In this document: piece by piece, positions 35,415 through 49,205 of the stretch
How positions within the stretch are numbered: the stretch's first letter is position 1
How the letters are laid out: every line of letters begins with the position of its first letter
Assembly: GCF_003002815.1 (NCBI RefSeq)
Contig: NZ_PVTF01000011.1
Location: forward strand, 310,001 to 374,000
DNA length: 64,000 nucleotides
Source: Umezawaea tangerina
GTDB taxonomy: Bacteria; Actinomycetota; Actinomycetes; Mycobacteriales; Pseudonocardiaceae
Direction of reading: 5' to 3'
Notes under the pieces: model-generated
The model's database searches: none
What the model was told of the DNA's origin: nothing
Seen by the model: only the letters and a program-made list of their open reading frames with translations
Made by a program: the position numbers and the translations under genes

Positions 35415-36179
35415 ATGGGGAAGTTGTCCCTGGTGAGGCTGGACTCGGCGGTGGAGTGCTACACGGTCGCGGACGCGGACGCCGAAGACGACGCGAGGTT
35501 CCTCTACGGCGAGATCTTCGAGCGGGGGGACTACCTCAAGCACGGTGTGGTGCTGCCGCCGGACGCCTTCGTGGTGGACGCCGGGGCGAACATCGGGCTC
35601 TTCTGCCTGTTCGTGAAGACCACGGCGCCGGGTGCGACCGTGGTGGCGGTGGAACCGATGGCGGACACCCGCGAGGTGCTGCGCCGCAACATCGAGCTGC
35701 ACGGGCTGACCGACTGCCACGTCCACGCGTGCGGGCTGGGCGAGCGCGAGGAAGTGGCGACGTTCCACCACTTCCCCGGACTGCCCGCGAACTCGACCCG
35801 CTACCCCGACGAGAAGAGCTCGTTGCTGGAGCTGATGCGCGGTGACCGGGGTGTGGAGGTCACCGAGCACACCATGCGGTCGCGCACGGAGCTGGTGGCG
35901 GTGCGGCCGTTGTCGGACCTGCTGCGGGAGTGGCGGCACGTCGAGCGGATCGACCTGGTGAAGGTCGACGTCGAGGGTGCCGAGCTCGAGGTGCTCAAGG
36001 GGATCGAGGAGGCGGACTGGGCGCGCATCGCGCAGCTGGTGGTGGAGGTGCAGCAGGTCGGGTCCCGGTTGGCGGAGGTGGTCGGGCTGCTGGAGGCCAA
36101 GGGGTACACCGCGGTGGTGGAGCGGCCGTCGATGATCGACCCGTCGTTGGACCTGCACATGGTCTACGCACGCCGTTGA
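35415..36179 (+). CDS. FkbM-family SAM-dependent methyltransferase
   Basis: 254 residues. Motif I is VVDAGANIGLFCLFV, the motif II acid lies in VVAVEPM, and the FkbM signature IDLVKVDVEGAELEVLKGI is complete. The family O-methylates sugars and polyketides. ATG 35415 has AGGAGG 5 nt upstream. Its 3' end overlaps the convergent kinase gene by 16 bp. Its position between general genes and the large sugar-peptide cluster leaves membership of that cluster open. Confidence 0.9.
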   Translation: MGKLSLVRLDSAVECYTVADADAEDDARFLYGEIFERGDYLKHGVVLPPDAFVVDAGANIGLFCLFVKTTAPGATVVAVEPMADTREVLRRNIELHGLTDCHVHACGLGEREEVATFHHFPGLPANSTRYPDEKSSLLELMRGDRGVEVTEHTMRSRTELVAVRPLSDLLREWRHVERIDLVKVDVEGAELEVLKGIEEADWARIAQLVVEVQQVGSRLAEVVGLLEAKGYTAVVERPSMIDPSLDLHMVYARR

Positions 36180-37165
36180 CCGGCGTGCAGGAGCGCGGCG
36201 AGCTCGGGACGGCTGGGCAGCCGGGCCAGCGAGCGGCGGGTGCGCTGGAGCGCGGTGTGCCTGGTGGCGGGGTCGGCGTCGGTGTCCAGCGCGAGCTCGG
36301 CCTGGCAGAGCACGTAGTTGAGGTGGGTGGCTATTCGCATGCCGAACGAGGACAGGCCGTGCAGACGGGCTTCGCCGCCGGAGTCCTGGTACCCCCGCAC
36401 CATGCGCGCGGCACCGGGGGCGTCGACCGCGCCGTCCACGAGGTGCCAGTGGGCGAGCACGAAGCCCAGCTCGCGTTCGGGGCTGCCGGTGTCGGTGCCG
36501 TCCCAGTCGAGCACGGCGAGCTGCCCGCCGACCATCAGGAGGTTCGACGGCTGCAGGTCGAGGTGCAGCAGCCGCGGGGTGTCGGTGGGGAGCTCGGCCG
36601 TGACCGCGGCCAGGTCGAGGATCCGCGGCAGGGCGGCGACCAGCTCGCCGGTCCAGTCGGCGCCCGCACGGGAGGCGGTGGCCACGAGTGCCGACCAGGT
36701 CGCCTCGTCGGGACTGGTGGAGTACCAGGGATCCGGGGCGTTGACCGGGGGAGCCTCCAGCGCGTGCATGCGGCCCAGCACCTCGCCGACCAGCTCCGGC
36801 ACCTGGCCCGCGCGGACGGGGGTGCCGTCGAGCCATTCGTACACGCGCACGAGCCTGCCGTCGGGCTCCGGTGGCAGCCGGACGAGGTAACCGCCGTCCA
36901 CGGACGGGATGTTCGCGGGTGAGCGGATTCCGGCGTCGGCGGTGAGGTCCCGGAACGCGACCTCGCGGTCCACTTCGGACTCCTGGAGCCCCCACAGGAA
37001 CTCCTTCACGGCGTACCGCGCCGCACCGGTCTCCAACCGCCACACGACGCCGACGGAACCCTTGCCCGCCGGGACGATCCTGCGCGGGCCGCGCTGCTCG
37101 ACCGCGAACCGCGCGCACAGGTGGTCGGCGAACTCGGCGAGCCGGTCCTTCGACCCGATCACCAT
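36164..37165 (-). CDS. Aminoglycoside phosphotransferase (APH)-family kinase
   Basis: 333 residues. The eukaryotic-like kinase fold of APH/choline kinases is shown by the Brenner-type catalytic loop LLHLDLQPSNLL (Asp as base) and the metal-binding LAVLDWDGTD. The nucleotide-binding lobe has GSVGVVWRLETG and AVKEF (ATP-contact Lys). It may phosphorylate an aminosugar compound for self-protection, or a metabolite. It is co-directional with the PhoX-like gene and the large cluster but is separated from them by a terminator-like hairpin. Confidence 0.85.
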   Translation of the reverse strand: MVIGSKDRLAEFADHLCARFAVEQRGPRRIVPAGKGSVGVVWRLETGAARYAVKEFLWGLQESEVDREVAFRDLTADAGIRSPANIPSVDGGYLVRLPPEPDGRLVRVYEWLDGTPVRAGQVPELVGEVLGRMHALEAPPVNAPDPWYSTSPDEATWSALVATASRAGADWTGELVAALPRILDLAAVTAELPTDTPRLLHLDLQPSNLLMVGGQLAVLDWDGTDTGSPERELGFVLAHWHLVDGAVDAPGAARMVRGYQDSGGEARLHGLSSFGMRIATHLNYVLCQAELALDTDADPATRHTALQRTRRSLARLPSRPELAALLHAGQRRA

Positions 37166-37249
37166 CCCACCACCCCGCGTCGGGGCGGCTGCTGGACGGA
37201 CTGCGGGAACAAGTGGGTCATTCGCACCTCTCAGAACGGACGACGGGAA

Positions 37250-37277
37250 CCCCGGAGGGCACGGGCGCCCTCCGGGG
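37250..37277 (-). terminator. Terminator hairpin downstream of the PhoX-like gene
   Basis: CCCCGGAGGGC (37250-37260) pairs perfectly with GCCCTCCGGGG (37267-37277) around a 6-nt loop. It lies 20 nt past the PhoX-like stop. Confidence 0.75.
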
Positions 37278-37297
37278 GTGAGCGGGTGGTCCGCCGT

Positions 37298-39298
37298 TCA
37301 GCCGCCGATGCGACCGCGGTCGGCCTTGTACACCGCGACCACGGACGGGCGGGGCTGGCTGGTGCCGCCGCCGGGCCAGTGCGAGGCCGGGTTCTCGACG
37401 GTGGCGCCGTCGACCTCGCCGGGGTGCTGCACCGAGACGAGCACGAACCGCTCCGCGACGACGGGACCGCAGGCCTCGGCGCCGACCGGGACGGTCAGGA
37501 ACTGGCGGACGTGCCCGCGTTCGGGTCCCGCCAGCGGGGTGGCGAACAGCCCGTCGTTGGAGCCGAGCGCGTTGCCGTCGGTGGTGATCCACAGGTTCCC
37601 GTGGGCGTCGAAGGTGACGTTGTCGGGGCAGGAGATCGGACTGACGTCGGCCTTGTCGTAGCCGCCGTAGTAGGTGTCGGCCGCGGCCGGGTCGCCGCAC
37701 ACCAGCAGCAGCCGCCAGGAGAAGGCGGTGGCCGTGTTGTCGGACCGGTCCTCCTCGATCTCCAGCACCTGGCCGTTCTTGTTGCCCACGCGGGGCGCGA
37801 CCTCGGTGGGGCCCTCCTTGCCCGGCTTGCCGCGGTCGGTGTTGTTGGTGAGCGCGGCGTAGACCCTCCGGGTCCGCGGGTCGGGCTCGACGTCCTCGGG
37901 GCGGTCCATCCTGGTCGCGCCGACCGCGTCGGCGGCCGCGCGGGTGAAGACGTAGACCTCCTCGGCGGAGAAGCCGGGGACGAACGACGTGTCGTTGTGC
38001 GCCAGCGGGACCCACTCGCCGGTGCCGTCGAACTGGCCGTCGGACGGCAGCCTGCCGGATCCGTCCACCTCCTCGGCGGGACTGTCGCCGGTGAACCTGG
38101 CGACGTAGAGGGTGCCGGAGTCGAGCAGGCGCTTGTTGTGCTCGCGGGAGTGCCTGCCGAGCCCCGGTTTGACGCGTCCGTCGGTGACGAACTTGTACAG
38201 GTACTCGAAGCGCTCGTCGTCGCCCATGTACGCGGCCACGCGGCCGTCCGGTGCCACGATCACGTTGGCGCCCTCGTGCTTGAACCTGCCGAGGGCGGTG
38301 TGCTTGACCGGCGGCCGGTCGGGCTCGAACGGGTCCACTTCGACGATGTAGCCGAACCTGTTGGCCTCGTTGGGTTCCTGCGCCAGGTCGAAGCGCCGGT
38401 CGAACAGCTCCCACTGGCGGACGCCCGCGCCCTTGGGGAACCCGTAGCGGGCCAGTCGCGCCCTCGCGACGGGGTTGGTGACCGCGTCGGCGTTGGCGAA
38501 GGCGCCGTTGACGTTCTCCTCCCCGGACAGCACCGTGCCCCACGGGGTGAGGCCGCCGGAGCAGTTGCTCTGCGTCCCCAGCACCAGCCTGCCCGTCGGG
38601 TCGGCGGAGGTCCGCAGGTACGGCGACCCGGCCGCGGGTCCGCGCACCTCGAACGGCGTCGTCAACGTGATGCGGCGGTTGTGCTCGCCGTCCACCTTGG
38701 CGCGCAGCCTGCCGGTGGCGCGGTCGAGCTCCACGAGCACGACGGACATGCCGTGCGCCGCCCAGCCGATCTCCGCCTGCTCGCGGGTCAGCGGAGCCCT
38801 GCCCCAGTCGGGGAACATCAGCTCCTCCGACGAGTACTCGTGGTTGTTCACCATGAGCCACCGGTCGTCGCACCCCGGGATCGGCACCAGGGCGCAGTAG
38901 TCGTTGTTGTACCCGAACCGCATGGCCTGCGCGGCCGCGGTCTGGTTGTCGAAGTCCCACTCCGGCGCCCCCGGCAGCACGGGGTCGCCCCAGCTGATCA
39001 GGACCTCCTGGACGTATCCCTCCGGGACCACGACCGCGTCCTCGCGGTTGGGCGCGACGGGCTCGAAGTCCACGCCCGTGGCGCGCACTCCCGCACCGGG
39101 ACTCGCGGTCGGGCTCGGCTCGGCGCGGGCGAGCGGGGTACCGAGCGCCGTGCCGCCCGCGACGGCCAGGACGACACCCGCCCGCAGGACACCGCGCCGC
39201 GACAGCGCGCTGCCCGCGATGTCGCCGAAGTACTCGTTGCCCGAGCAGTTGGGCTCGTCGCTCGCGCACGCGCTACCGCACCGGTAGGCGCAGGTCAT
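37298..39298 (-). CDS. Tat-exported PhoX-family (DUF839) phosphatase-like protein
   Basis: 666 residues from ATG 39298 (an in-frame start at 39313 adds five residues). A twin-arginine signal, SALSRRGVLRAGVVLAVAGG, lies about 35 residues in, after a Cys-rich leader often seen in actinobacterial PhoX proteins. The DUF839/PhoX body shows GYNNDYCALVPIPG, NNHEYSSEELMFP, SCSGG-type and GEENVNG segments, PDNVTFDAHGNLWITTDGN and SVQHPGE. PhoX enzymes are calcium/iron alkaline phosphatases that release phosphate from organic esters outside the cell. It is a single-gene unit with its own terminator. Confidence 0.85.
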   Translation of the reverse strand: MTCAYRCGSACASDEPNCSGNEYFGDIAGSALSRRGVLRAGVVLAVAGGTALGTPLARAEPSPTASPGAGVRATGVDFEPVAPNREDAVVVPEGYVQEVLISWGDPVLPGAPEWDFDNQTAAAQAMRFGYNNDYCALVPIPGCDDRWLMVNNHEYSSEELMFPDWGRAPLTREQAEIGWAAHGMSVVLVELDRATGRLRAKVDGEHNRRITLTTPFEVRGPAAGSPYLRTSADPTGRLVLGTQSNCSGGLTPWGTVLSGEENVNGAFANADAVTNPVARARLARYGFPKGAGVRQWELFDRRFDLAQEPNEANRFGYIVEVDPFEPDRPPVKHTALGRFKHEGANVIVAPDGRVAAYMGDDERFEYLYKFVTDGRVKPGLGRHSREHNKRLLDSGTLYVARFTGDSPAEEVDGSGRLPSDGQFDGTGEWVPLAHNDTSFVPGFSAEEVYVFTRAAADAVGATRMDRPEDVEPDPRTRRVYAALTNNTDRGKPGKEGPTEVAPRVGNKNGQVLEIEEDRSDNTATAFSWRLLLVCGDPAAADTYYGGYDKADVSPISCPDNVTFDAHGNLWITTDGNALGSNDGLFATPLAGPERGHVRQFLTVPVGAEACGPVVAERFVLVSVQHPGEVDGATVENPASHWPGGGTSQPRPSVVAVYKADRGRIGG

Positions 39299-39395
39299 CG
39301 CCGAACGGCCCACCGGGTGGTTGGGCAGCGGCCGAAGACCGGGGTACAGCTCTTGCCTGGACAGGACAACCTCCGTGGAAAGTCGTGAGGGGAAC

Positions 39396-39428
39396 CGCGG
39401 AGCGGACGTCGGTCGTCACGTCTCCGCG
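39396..39428 (-). terminator. Candidate terminator of the large biosynthetic operon
   Basis: CGCGGAG (39396-39402) pairs with CTCCGCG (39422-39428), with an additional ACGT/ACGT pairing inside and one bulge. It lies 15 nt after the GNAT gene stop, the last gene of the 22-kb operon. Confidence 0.45.
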
Positions 39429-39443
39429 CGGGCCGGGACGTCG

Positions 39444-40567
39444 TCACACCGGGGTCTCGACCACACCCCAGACCTCGGCGCGGACGTCCTTCTCCCGCAG
39501 TGCCAACGAGTCCGCGCACGCCGCCGCGAGCGAGCCGGGCCACCGCACGACGCCGTGCAGCGGTTCCACTCGGCACCCCCGCAGCCGCTTGGCGCGGTAG
39601 GCGCCGTTCCCGAACCGGAACCGGCGCACGCCGTTGTCCAGCCCCCACAACAGGGGCTCGTAGAACATCAGGTTGAAGTAGACGAAGTCGCCGCCCACCG
39701 AGGAGTAGTCGAAGCCCACGCTGCGGATGTGCAGGGTGTCCCCGTCGCGCAGGCACACGCACACGCCGACGGCCACGCCGTCGCGGTCGGCGGTGAACAC
39801 CAGGACGTCGTCGTCCAGCGTCGCGGCGAGGTCCCGGTAGTCCTCCAGGACCGACTCCACCGAGGCCCGCACGCCGTACTTGCCCGCCAGGTGCACCTGC
39901 AGCAGCGCGGTCCGCTCGCCCAGCACGGAGGTCGACTCGTGCACCCCGGTCGTCAGACCGCTGCCCAGGTACTGCCTGCGTTCGCGGCGGATCGTGCCGC
40001 GCCGCCCGCGCGAGCGCCCGGCGAGGTAGCCCTCGAAGTCCGTCCACTCCACGTCGAGCACGGTGTCCGCGCCGACCACGGCGTGCTCGCGGGCACCCAG
40101 CGCCCCGGCCAGCTCCTCGACCACCTCAGCGTCGGCGAGGTAGGCGAACGTCAGCACCGAGCCGTCCTCGTCGGCCAGCGCGGACGCCGCACGGGCCAGG
40201 GCGGCGCGGACCTCCGTCGCGACACCGCCCAGGACCCGGAACAGGCAGCGCGACCCGGAGACCGCGGCGAACAGCTGCGGGTAGAGCCTGCCGACCGGCA
40301 CCGGGGGAGTGCCGGTCGGCGCGGGCCAGAGCAGCTCGGCGACGTCGTAGTTGGCCGAGGCGAGGGACTCGTCCTCGGTGGCGCGCAACGCGGTGAGGCC
40401 CAGCAGCTCACCCCGGTCATCCCTGGCGGTCACGTACCGCATGCGTCCTCGCGAGCGCCGGTCGCAGTAGCGCAGCCACGCGGCGGACTCGTGCAGCGGG
40501 ACGTCGGGCGCGAGCCGCGCGTACTCGGCCGCGAACTCCTCCACGTCGTGGTGGACGGCGGTCGTGA

Positions 40568-40571
<4 letters not shown>
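39444..40571 (-). CDS. GNAT-fold acyltransferase (BioF2-like/FemAB-related acetyltransferase_6 type)
   Basis: 375 residues. The N-terminal part is variable; the C-terminal part carries the BioF2-like GNAT domain (PF13480): SRGRRGTIRRERRQYL, LLQVHLAGKYGV, LVFTADRDGVAVGVCVCL and SVGGDFVYFNLMFYEPL (read in parts), ending FRFGNGAYRAKRLRGC. The group includes acyl-CoA- and some aminoacyl-tRNA-dependent N-acyltransferases. ATG 40571 overlaps the NRPS stop by four bases (ATGA). It may cap an amino group exposed by the PIG-L deacetylase (inference). Confidence 0.78.
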
Positions 40572-45481
<4,910 letters not shown>

Positions 45482-45510
45482 GAAGCGTCCTTTTCCAGTG
45501 GGTCCGGTGC

Positions 45511-46554
45511 TCAGCGCAGGTCGGCGACGAGCTCGCCGAGGTGGTCCATGCCCTTCAGCACGGACTTGCGGTCGACGCCGAAGTCGACGAGGCAGGCGAT
45601 CTCGTCCACACCGGCCTCCTTGAGGGCGCGCACGGTGCGGTGCGCCGTGGACAGGGAGCCGAACAGTCCGCTCTCCTTCGAGTAGCGGTCGAAGGCGCGC
45701 CGCACCAGCACCTTCACGTCGTCCTCGCTCACCTCGTCGATGCCCTCGGTGGTCGGGCCCGAGCGGGTCGTCAGGTCCAGCGAGCTCGCCAGGTAGCGGC
45801 TGAACGGCTCGCGGATCTCCTCCAGGACCTCCTCGTCGGACGTGCCGAGGTAGGTGTGCAGCATCAGGGTCACGTGGCCGCGCGCGTCGGGGCCGTGCGC
45901 GGCGCGCAGCGCCTCGCGGTAGACGCCGATGTTGCGCTCCAGCACGGCGGGGCGCTGGCCGAGCATGTGGGTGAGCAGGTTGCCCCCGAGCGCGCCCGCG
46001 GCGCGGAACGTGTCGGGGTTGCCGGAGCTGGTGATCCAGAAGGGGAGCTCCGGCTGCACGGGGGTCGGGTAGATCCGCACGGTGGCCTTCTCGCCGCTGC
46101 CGTCGATCCTGGTGATGCTGTTGCCCGCCCAGAGTCCACGCACCACCTGGATGTGCTCGGCCAGCAGCGCCCGCCGGTCGGGGTAGGCGGTGGTCGGGTC
46201 GGGGTGCAGCAGGAAGTCCGTCGCGTGCCAGCCGGAGGCGAAGGCGACCGCGGCCCGCCCGTTGGACAGGTTGTCGACCATCGACCACTCCTCGGCGACC
46301 CGGATCGGGTCGTGCAGCGGCAGCACGACGCTGCCGGCCCGGACGCCGATCCGCTTGGTGACCGAGGCGACGGCCGCGCCGGTGACCGCGGAGTTGGAGT
46401 ACAGGCCGCCGAACTGGTGGAAGTGCCGTTCGGGGGTCCAGACCGCGGTCAGCCCCGCCTCGTCGGCGAACCGGGCGCCGTCGAGCAGGAGGTCGTACCG
46501 CCCCCGGTCGCTGCCCGAGGCGTCGTCGGCGAAGTAGAACAGGCTGATGTCCAT
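45511..46554 (-). CDS. LLM-class flavin-dependent monooxygenase, MupA/Atu3671 type
   Basis: 347 residues. The luciferase-like TIM-barrel is indicated by FARDEAGLTAVWTPERHFHQFGG-type sequence (here FADEAGLTAVWTPERHFH), SVVLPLHDPIRVAEEWSMVDNLS, GRAAVAFASGWHATDF and LPFWITSSGNPDTFRAAG. This MupA branch is tied to NRPS/PKS clusters, sometimes fused inside modules. It uses reduced FMN and O2. It sits 29 nt upstream of the NRPS start on the same strand and is likely to oxidise a carrier-bound substrate (inference). Confidence 0.9.
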   Translation of the reverse strand: MDISLFYFADDASGSDRGRYDLLLDGARFADEAGLTAVWTPERHFHQFGGLYSNSAVTGAAVASVTKRIGVRAGSVVLPLHDPIRVAEEWSMVDNLSNGRAAVAFASGWHATDFLLHPDPTTAYPDRRALLAEHIQVVRGLWAGNSITRIDGSGEKATVRIYPTPVQPELPFWITSSGNPDTFRAAGALGGNLLTHMLGQRPAVLERNIGVYREALRAAHGPDARGHVTLMLHTYLGTSDEEVLEEIREPFSRYLASSLDLTTRSGPTTEGIDEVSEDDVKVLVRRAFDRYSKESGLFGSLSTAHRTVRALKEAGVDEIACLVDFGVDRKSVLKGMDHLGELVADLR

Positions 46555-46591
46555 CGGGTTCTCCCTGTCGATCGGGTCGGTGTGGTCGGGC

Positions 46592-47371
46592 TCAGGAGGA
46601 GGCGCCGGAGTACCGGCGCAGGCCCGCGCGCCAGAGCGCCCTGCCGACCAGTGCGAGTGCCAGTGCCAGCGCGGCCTGCGCGGCGAGGGTCTGCGGGGTC
46701 AGCCGGGACGTGAGCGCCTCGGCGGGCACGGTGACGGCCAGGCCGACCGGCACCACGAACGTCAGCCCGGCCCGCAGCCAGCCGGGGTAGATGCCCACCG
46801 GCCAGCGGGCGGCCTGGTACACCCCGGAGAACAGCTCGGCGACGTTGTCCAGCCGCACGAACCAGAACGCGGTGGTGGTGACGATCATCAGGAAGCTGTG
46901 CACCAGCACGGCCCCCAGCACCAGCGACACCGCGAAGGCGAGCAGGTCGAGCGGGCCGACGCCGTCGCCGAGCCACACCACGGCGACCGCGACGACCCCG
47001 GCACCGGTGAGCAGGTCCACGCCCTGCCACAGCTGCACCGCGCGGACGCCGACCACCAGCTGCGCGTCGACCGGTTTGGTCAGCACGTGGTCGAGGTCGC
47101 CGTCCTGGATGTCGGTGAGCAGCTTGAGCGCGGCGGGCATCACCACCATCTGCACGAAGCCGTTCATCATGGTGAACACGCCCATCACCACCAGCAGCTG
47201 CCCCGCCGACCAGCCGTTGAGCCGGTCGACCTCGCCGAACACCAGCGCGAGCACGGCCACCCCGGTGACCAGCGACAGCGCGGAGTTGAGCAGGCGCACC
47301 AGGAAGTTGGCGCGGTACTGCAGCTCGTTGAGCACCTGGACGCGCAGGAACCTCCACACCAGACCGGCCAT
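46592..47371 (-). CDS. ABC-2-type transporter permease (DUF990/YvfL-like, second subunit)
   Basis: 259 residues with six hydrophobic spans. It begins MAGLVWRFLRVQVLNELQYRANFLVRLL, and the loop IQDGDLDHVLTKPVD is typical of ABC-2 permeases of the DUF990 group, which pair with a DUF990 sibling and one ATPase. ATG 47371 shares one base with the stop of the other permease. It forms the export channel of the cluster product. Confidence 0.87.
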   Translation of the reverse strand: MAGLVWRFLRVQVLNELQYRANFLVRLLNSALSLVTGVAVLALVFGEVDRLNGWSAGQLLVVMGVFTMMNGFVQMVVMPAALKLLTDIQDGDLDHVLTKPVDAQLVVGVRAVQLWQGVDLLTGAGVVAVAVVWLGDGVGPLDLLAFAVSLVLGAVLVHSFLMIVTTTAFWFVRLDNVAELFSGVYQAARWPVGIYPGWLRAGLTFVVPVGLAVTVPAEALTSRLTPQTLAAQAALALALALVGRALWRAGLRRYSGASS

Positions 47372-48207
47372 CACGCGCCCACCCCCGAGTACCTGCGCAC
47401 GGCCCGTTTCCAGACCACGGCGACCAGTGCGGCGCCGACCGCGACCCACAGCGCCTGCATGCCCAGCCCGCCGAGCAGCCGGGCGGTGGACTGCGGGGTC
47501 ACCAGCGAGTCGATGGGGAAGGCGAACGTCCACTTGAACGGCAGGTGGTCGGCGATCGCCCTGGCCCAGCCGGGCAGCAGCGACAGCGGCACCAGCCGCC
47601 CCGACAGCAGCAGCTCGACGACGAAGTACAGCTCGAACAGCGCGCCCGCGCGGGTGGTCCAGAACGTGACGAGGCCCAGCGCCCACAGGAACAGCGACCG
47701 GATGGCGAACGCGCCCCAGATCGCCACCAGGAACACCGCCACCTGCACGGGTCCGACGTCCAGCGCCGGTTCGAACAGCCACGTCAGCAGCGCCGCGATC
47801 GGCAGCCACAGCACGATCCACACGACCTTGGCACCGGCGAACCCGGCGAGGTCGTAGTGCACGGGGTGCACGGGCAGCAGGAGCCGCCCGGACATCCGGC
47901 CGCTGGCGATGCGCCACTCGAAACCGGCGGGCGCGTAGACCAGGTTCATGTTCCGGACCAGGGTCCACAGGATGTAGTAGGCCGCCAGCGATCCCGCGGT
48001 GTAGCCGCCGACGCTGCCGCCCTTGGCCTCGGCGATGGTCCGCCACACCACCAGGTAGATCACCGGTTCGGCGAGCATCCCGACGAGGAACAGGTAGTTG
48101 CTGGCGCGGTAGCTGAACTGCTGGACCGCGGAGAGCTTGCCCGCCTGGACGTAGAAGTCGGCCAGCGCGCGGATCCTGGCCACCGGGCGTTCCCGGACCG
48201 CCGTCAT
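47371..48207 (-). CDS. ABC-2-type transporter permease (first subunit)
   Basis: 278 residues with six hydrophobic spans (such as YLFLVGMLAEPVIYLVVW and VVWIVLWLPIAALLTWLF). RMSGRLLLPVHPVHYDLAGF is the coupling-loop pattern of this permease family. ATG 48207 overlaps the ATPase stop (ATGA), so ATPase and both permeases are coupled as one exporter. Confidence 0.87.
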   Translation of the reverse strand: MTAVRERPVARIRALADFYVQAGKLSAVQQFSYRASNYLFLVGMLAEPVIYLVVWRTIAEAKGGSVGGYTAGSLAAYYILWTLVRNMNLVYAPAGFEWRIASGRMSGRLLLPVHPVHYDLAGFAGAKVVWIVLWLPIAALLTWLFEPALDVGPVQVAVFLVAIWGAFAIRSLFLWALGLVTFWTTRAGALFELYFVVELLLSGRLVPLSLLPGWARAIADHLPFKWTFAFPIDSLVTPQSTARLLGGLGMQALWVAVGAALVAVVWKRAVRRYSGVGA

Positions 48208-49205
48208 CGCGGGACCGCCGCGCCGGAGGTCCCCGAGGAGAAGACCTGCTCGATGACGTCCTCGATCGGCGGCGCCTCGACGGTCAGGTCGAGGACGTTG
48301 TGCTCCGACAGCAGCTTCGCGATGGTGGGGGGCGCGTTCTCGCGGGGGACCCGCAGCCGCACCCGCCCTCCCTCGGCGGAGCGGACCTCGCCGTAGCCGC
48401 TCAGGTCGGCGTCGGCCTCGTCGAGGGTCACCTCGATCTCCTTGTGGGCGGCGAACTCCTCGCCCAGCGCGGACAGGTCGCCGTCGAACAGCAGCCTGCC
48501 GTGGTGGATCACCACCACCCGCTTGCACAGCGCCTGGATGTCGGCCATGTAGTGGCTGGTGAGCAGGACCGTGGCCTCGTGGCGCCGGTTGTACTCGGCC
48601 ACGAAGGACCGGATCCGCTTCTGCATCGTGATGTCCAGCCCGAGCGTGGGCTCGTCGAGGAACAGCACCTCCGGCTGGTGCAGCAGCGAACCGACCAGCT
48701 CGGCCTTCATCCGCTCGCCCAACGACAGCGTGCGCACGGGCTTGCGGATCAGCTCGCCGATCTCCAGCAGCTCCACCAGTTCCTCGCGGGTGCGCCGGAA
48801 CCGCGCCTCGGGGACCTGGTAGATCGCGCGGGTGAGCTCGTAGGAGTCCGAGGCGGGCAGGTCCCACTGGAGCTGGTGGCGGTTGCCCATCACCAGGGTC
48901 ATCCGGCGCAGGTAGGCCCGTTCGCGCCGGGCGGGCACGTGGCCCAGCACTGCCACGTCACCCGTGGTGGGGTGCAGCAGCCCGGAGAGCATCTTCAGCA
49001 CGGTGGTCTTGCCCGCGCCGTTCGCGCCGAGGAAGCCGACCACCTCGCCGCGCGCCACGGTGAGGTCCACGTCCCGCACGGCGTGGACGGTGCGCGTGCG
49101 GCGCCGCACCAGGCCGCCGAGGGCCGCGCGCAGACCGGACTCCCGTTCGGGCACCACGAAGGACTTGGACAGCCCCCGGACGTCGATCGCCGGTTCGGTG
49201 CTCAT
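48204..49205 (-). CDS. ABC transporter ATP-binding protein
   Basis: 333 residues. Walker A GANGAGKT, Q-loop region VMGNRHQLQWDLP, signature LSLGERMKAE (in place of LSGGQ, as in DUF990-linked ATPases), Walker B VLFLDEPTLGLD and the switch His in LLTSHYM are all present. A C-terminal extension of about 90 residues follows. It overlaps the LanB-like gene stop by four bases. It powers export, and so probably self-resistance, for the cluster. Confidence 0.92.
   Translation of the reverse strand: MSTEPAIDVRGLSKSFVVPERESGLRAALGGLVRRRTRTVHAVRDVDLTVARGEVVGFLGANGAGKTTVLKMLSGLLHPTTGDVAVLGHVPARRERAYLRRMTLVMGNRHQLQWDLPASDSYELTRAIYQVPEARFRRTREELVELLEIGELIRKPVRTLSLGERMKAELVGSLLHQPEVLFLDEPTLGLDITMQKRIRSFVAEYNRRHEATVLLTSHYMADIQALCKRVVVIHHGRLLFDGDLSALGEEFAAHKEIEVTLDEADADLSGYGEVRSAEGGRVRLRVPRENAPPTIAKLLSEHNVLDLTVEAPPIEDVIEQVFSSGTSGAAVPR

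Noticed and set aside
34044-37118. A 1024-codon open frame on the minus strand across the VanZ, FkbM and kinase genes
   Set aside because: Its translation is Arg/Pro/Gly-rich without domains and is the antisense shadow of well-supported genes; high GC removes stop codons by chance.
45482-46288. Upstream extension of the NRPS reading frame
   Set aside because: The extra residues overlap the luciferase-like monooxygenase gene in another frame and have no domain; ATG 45481 begins a normal A domain.
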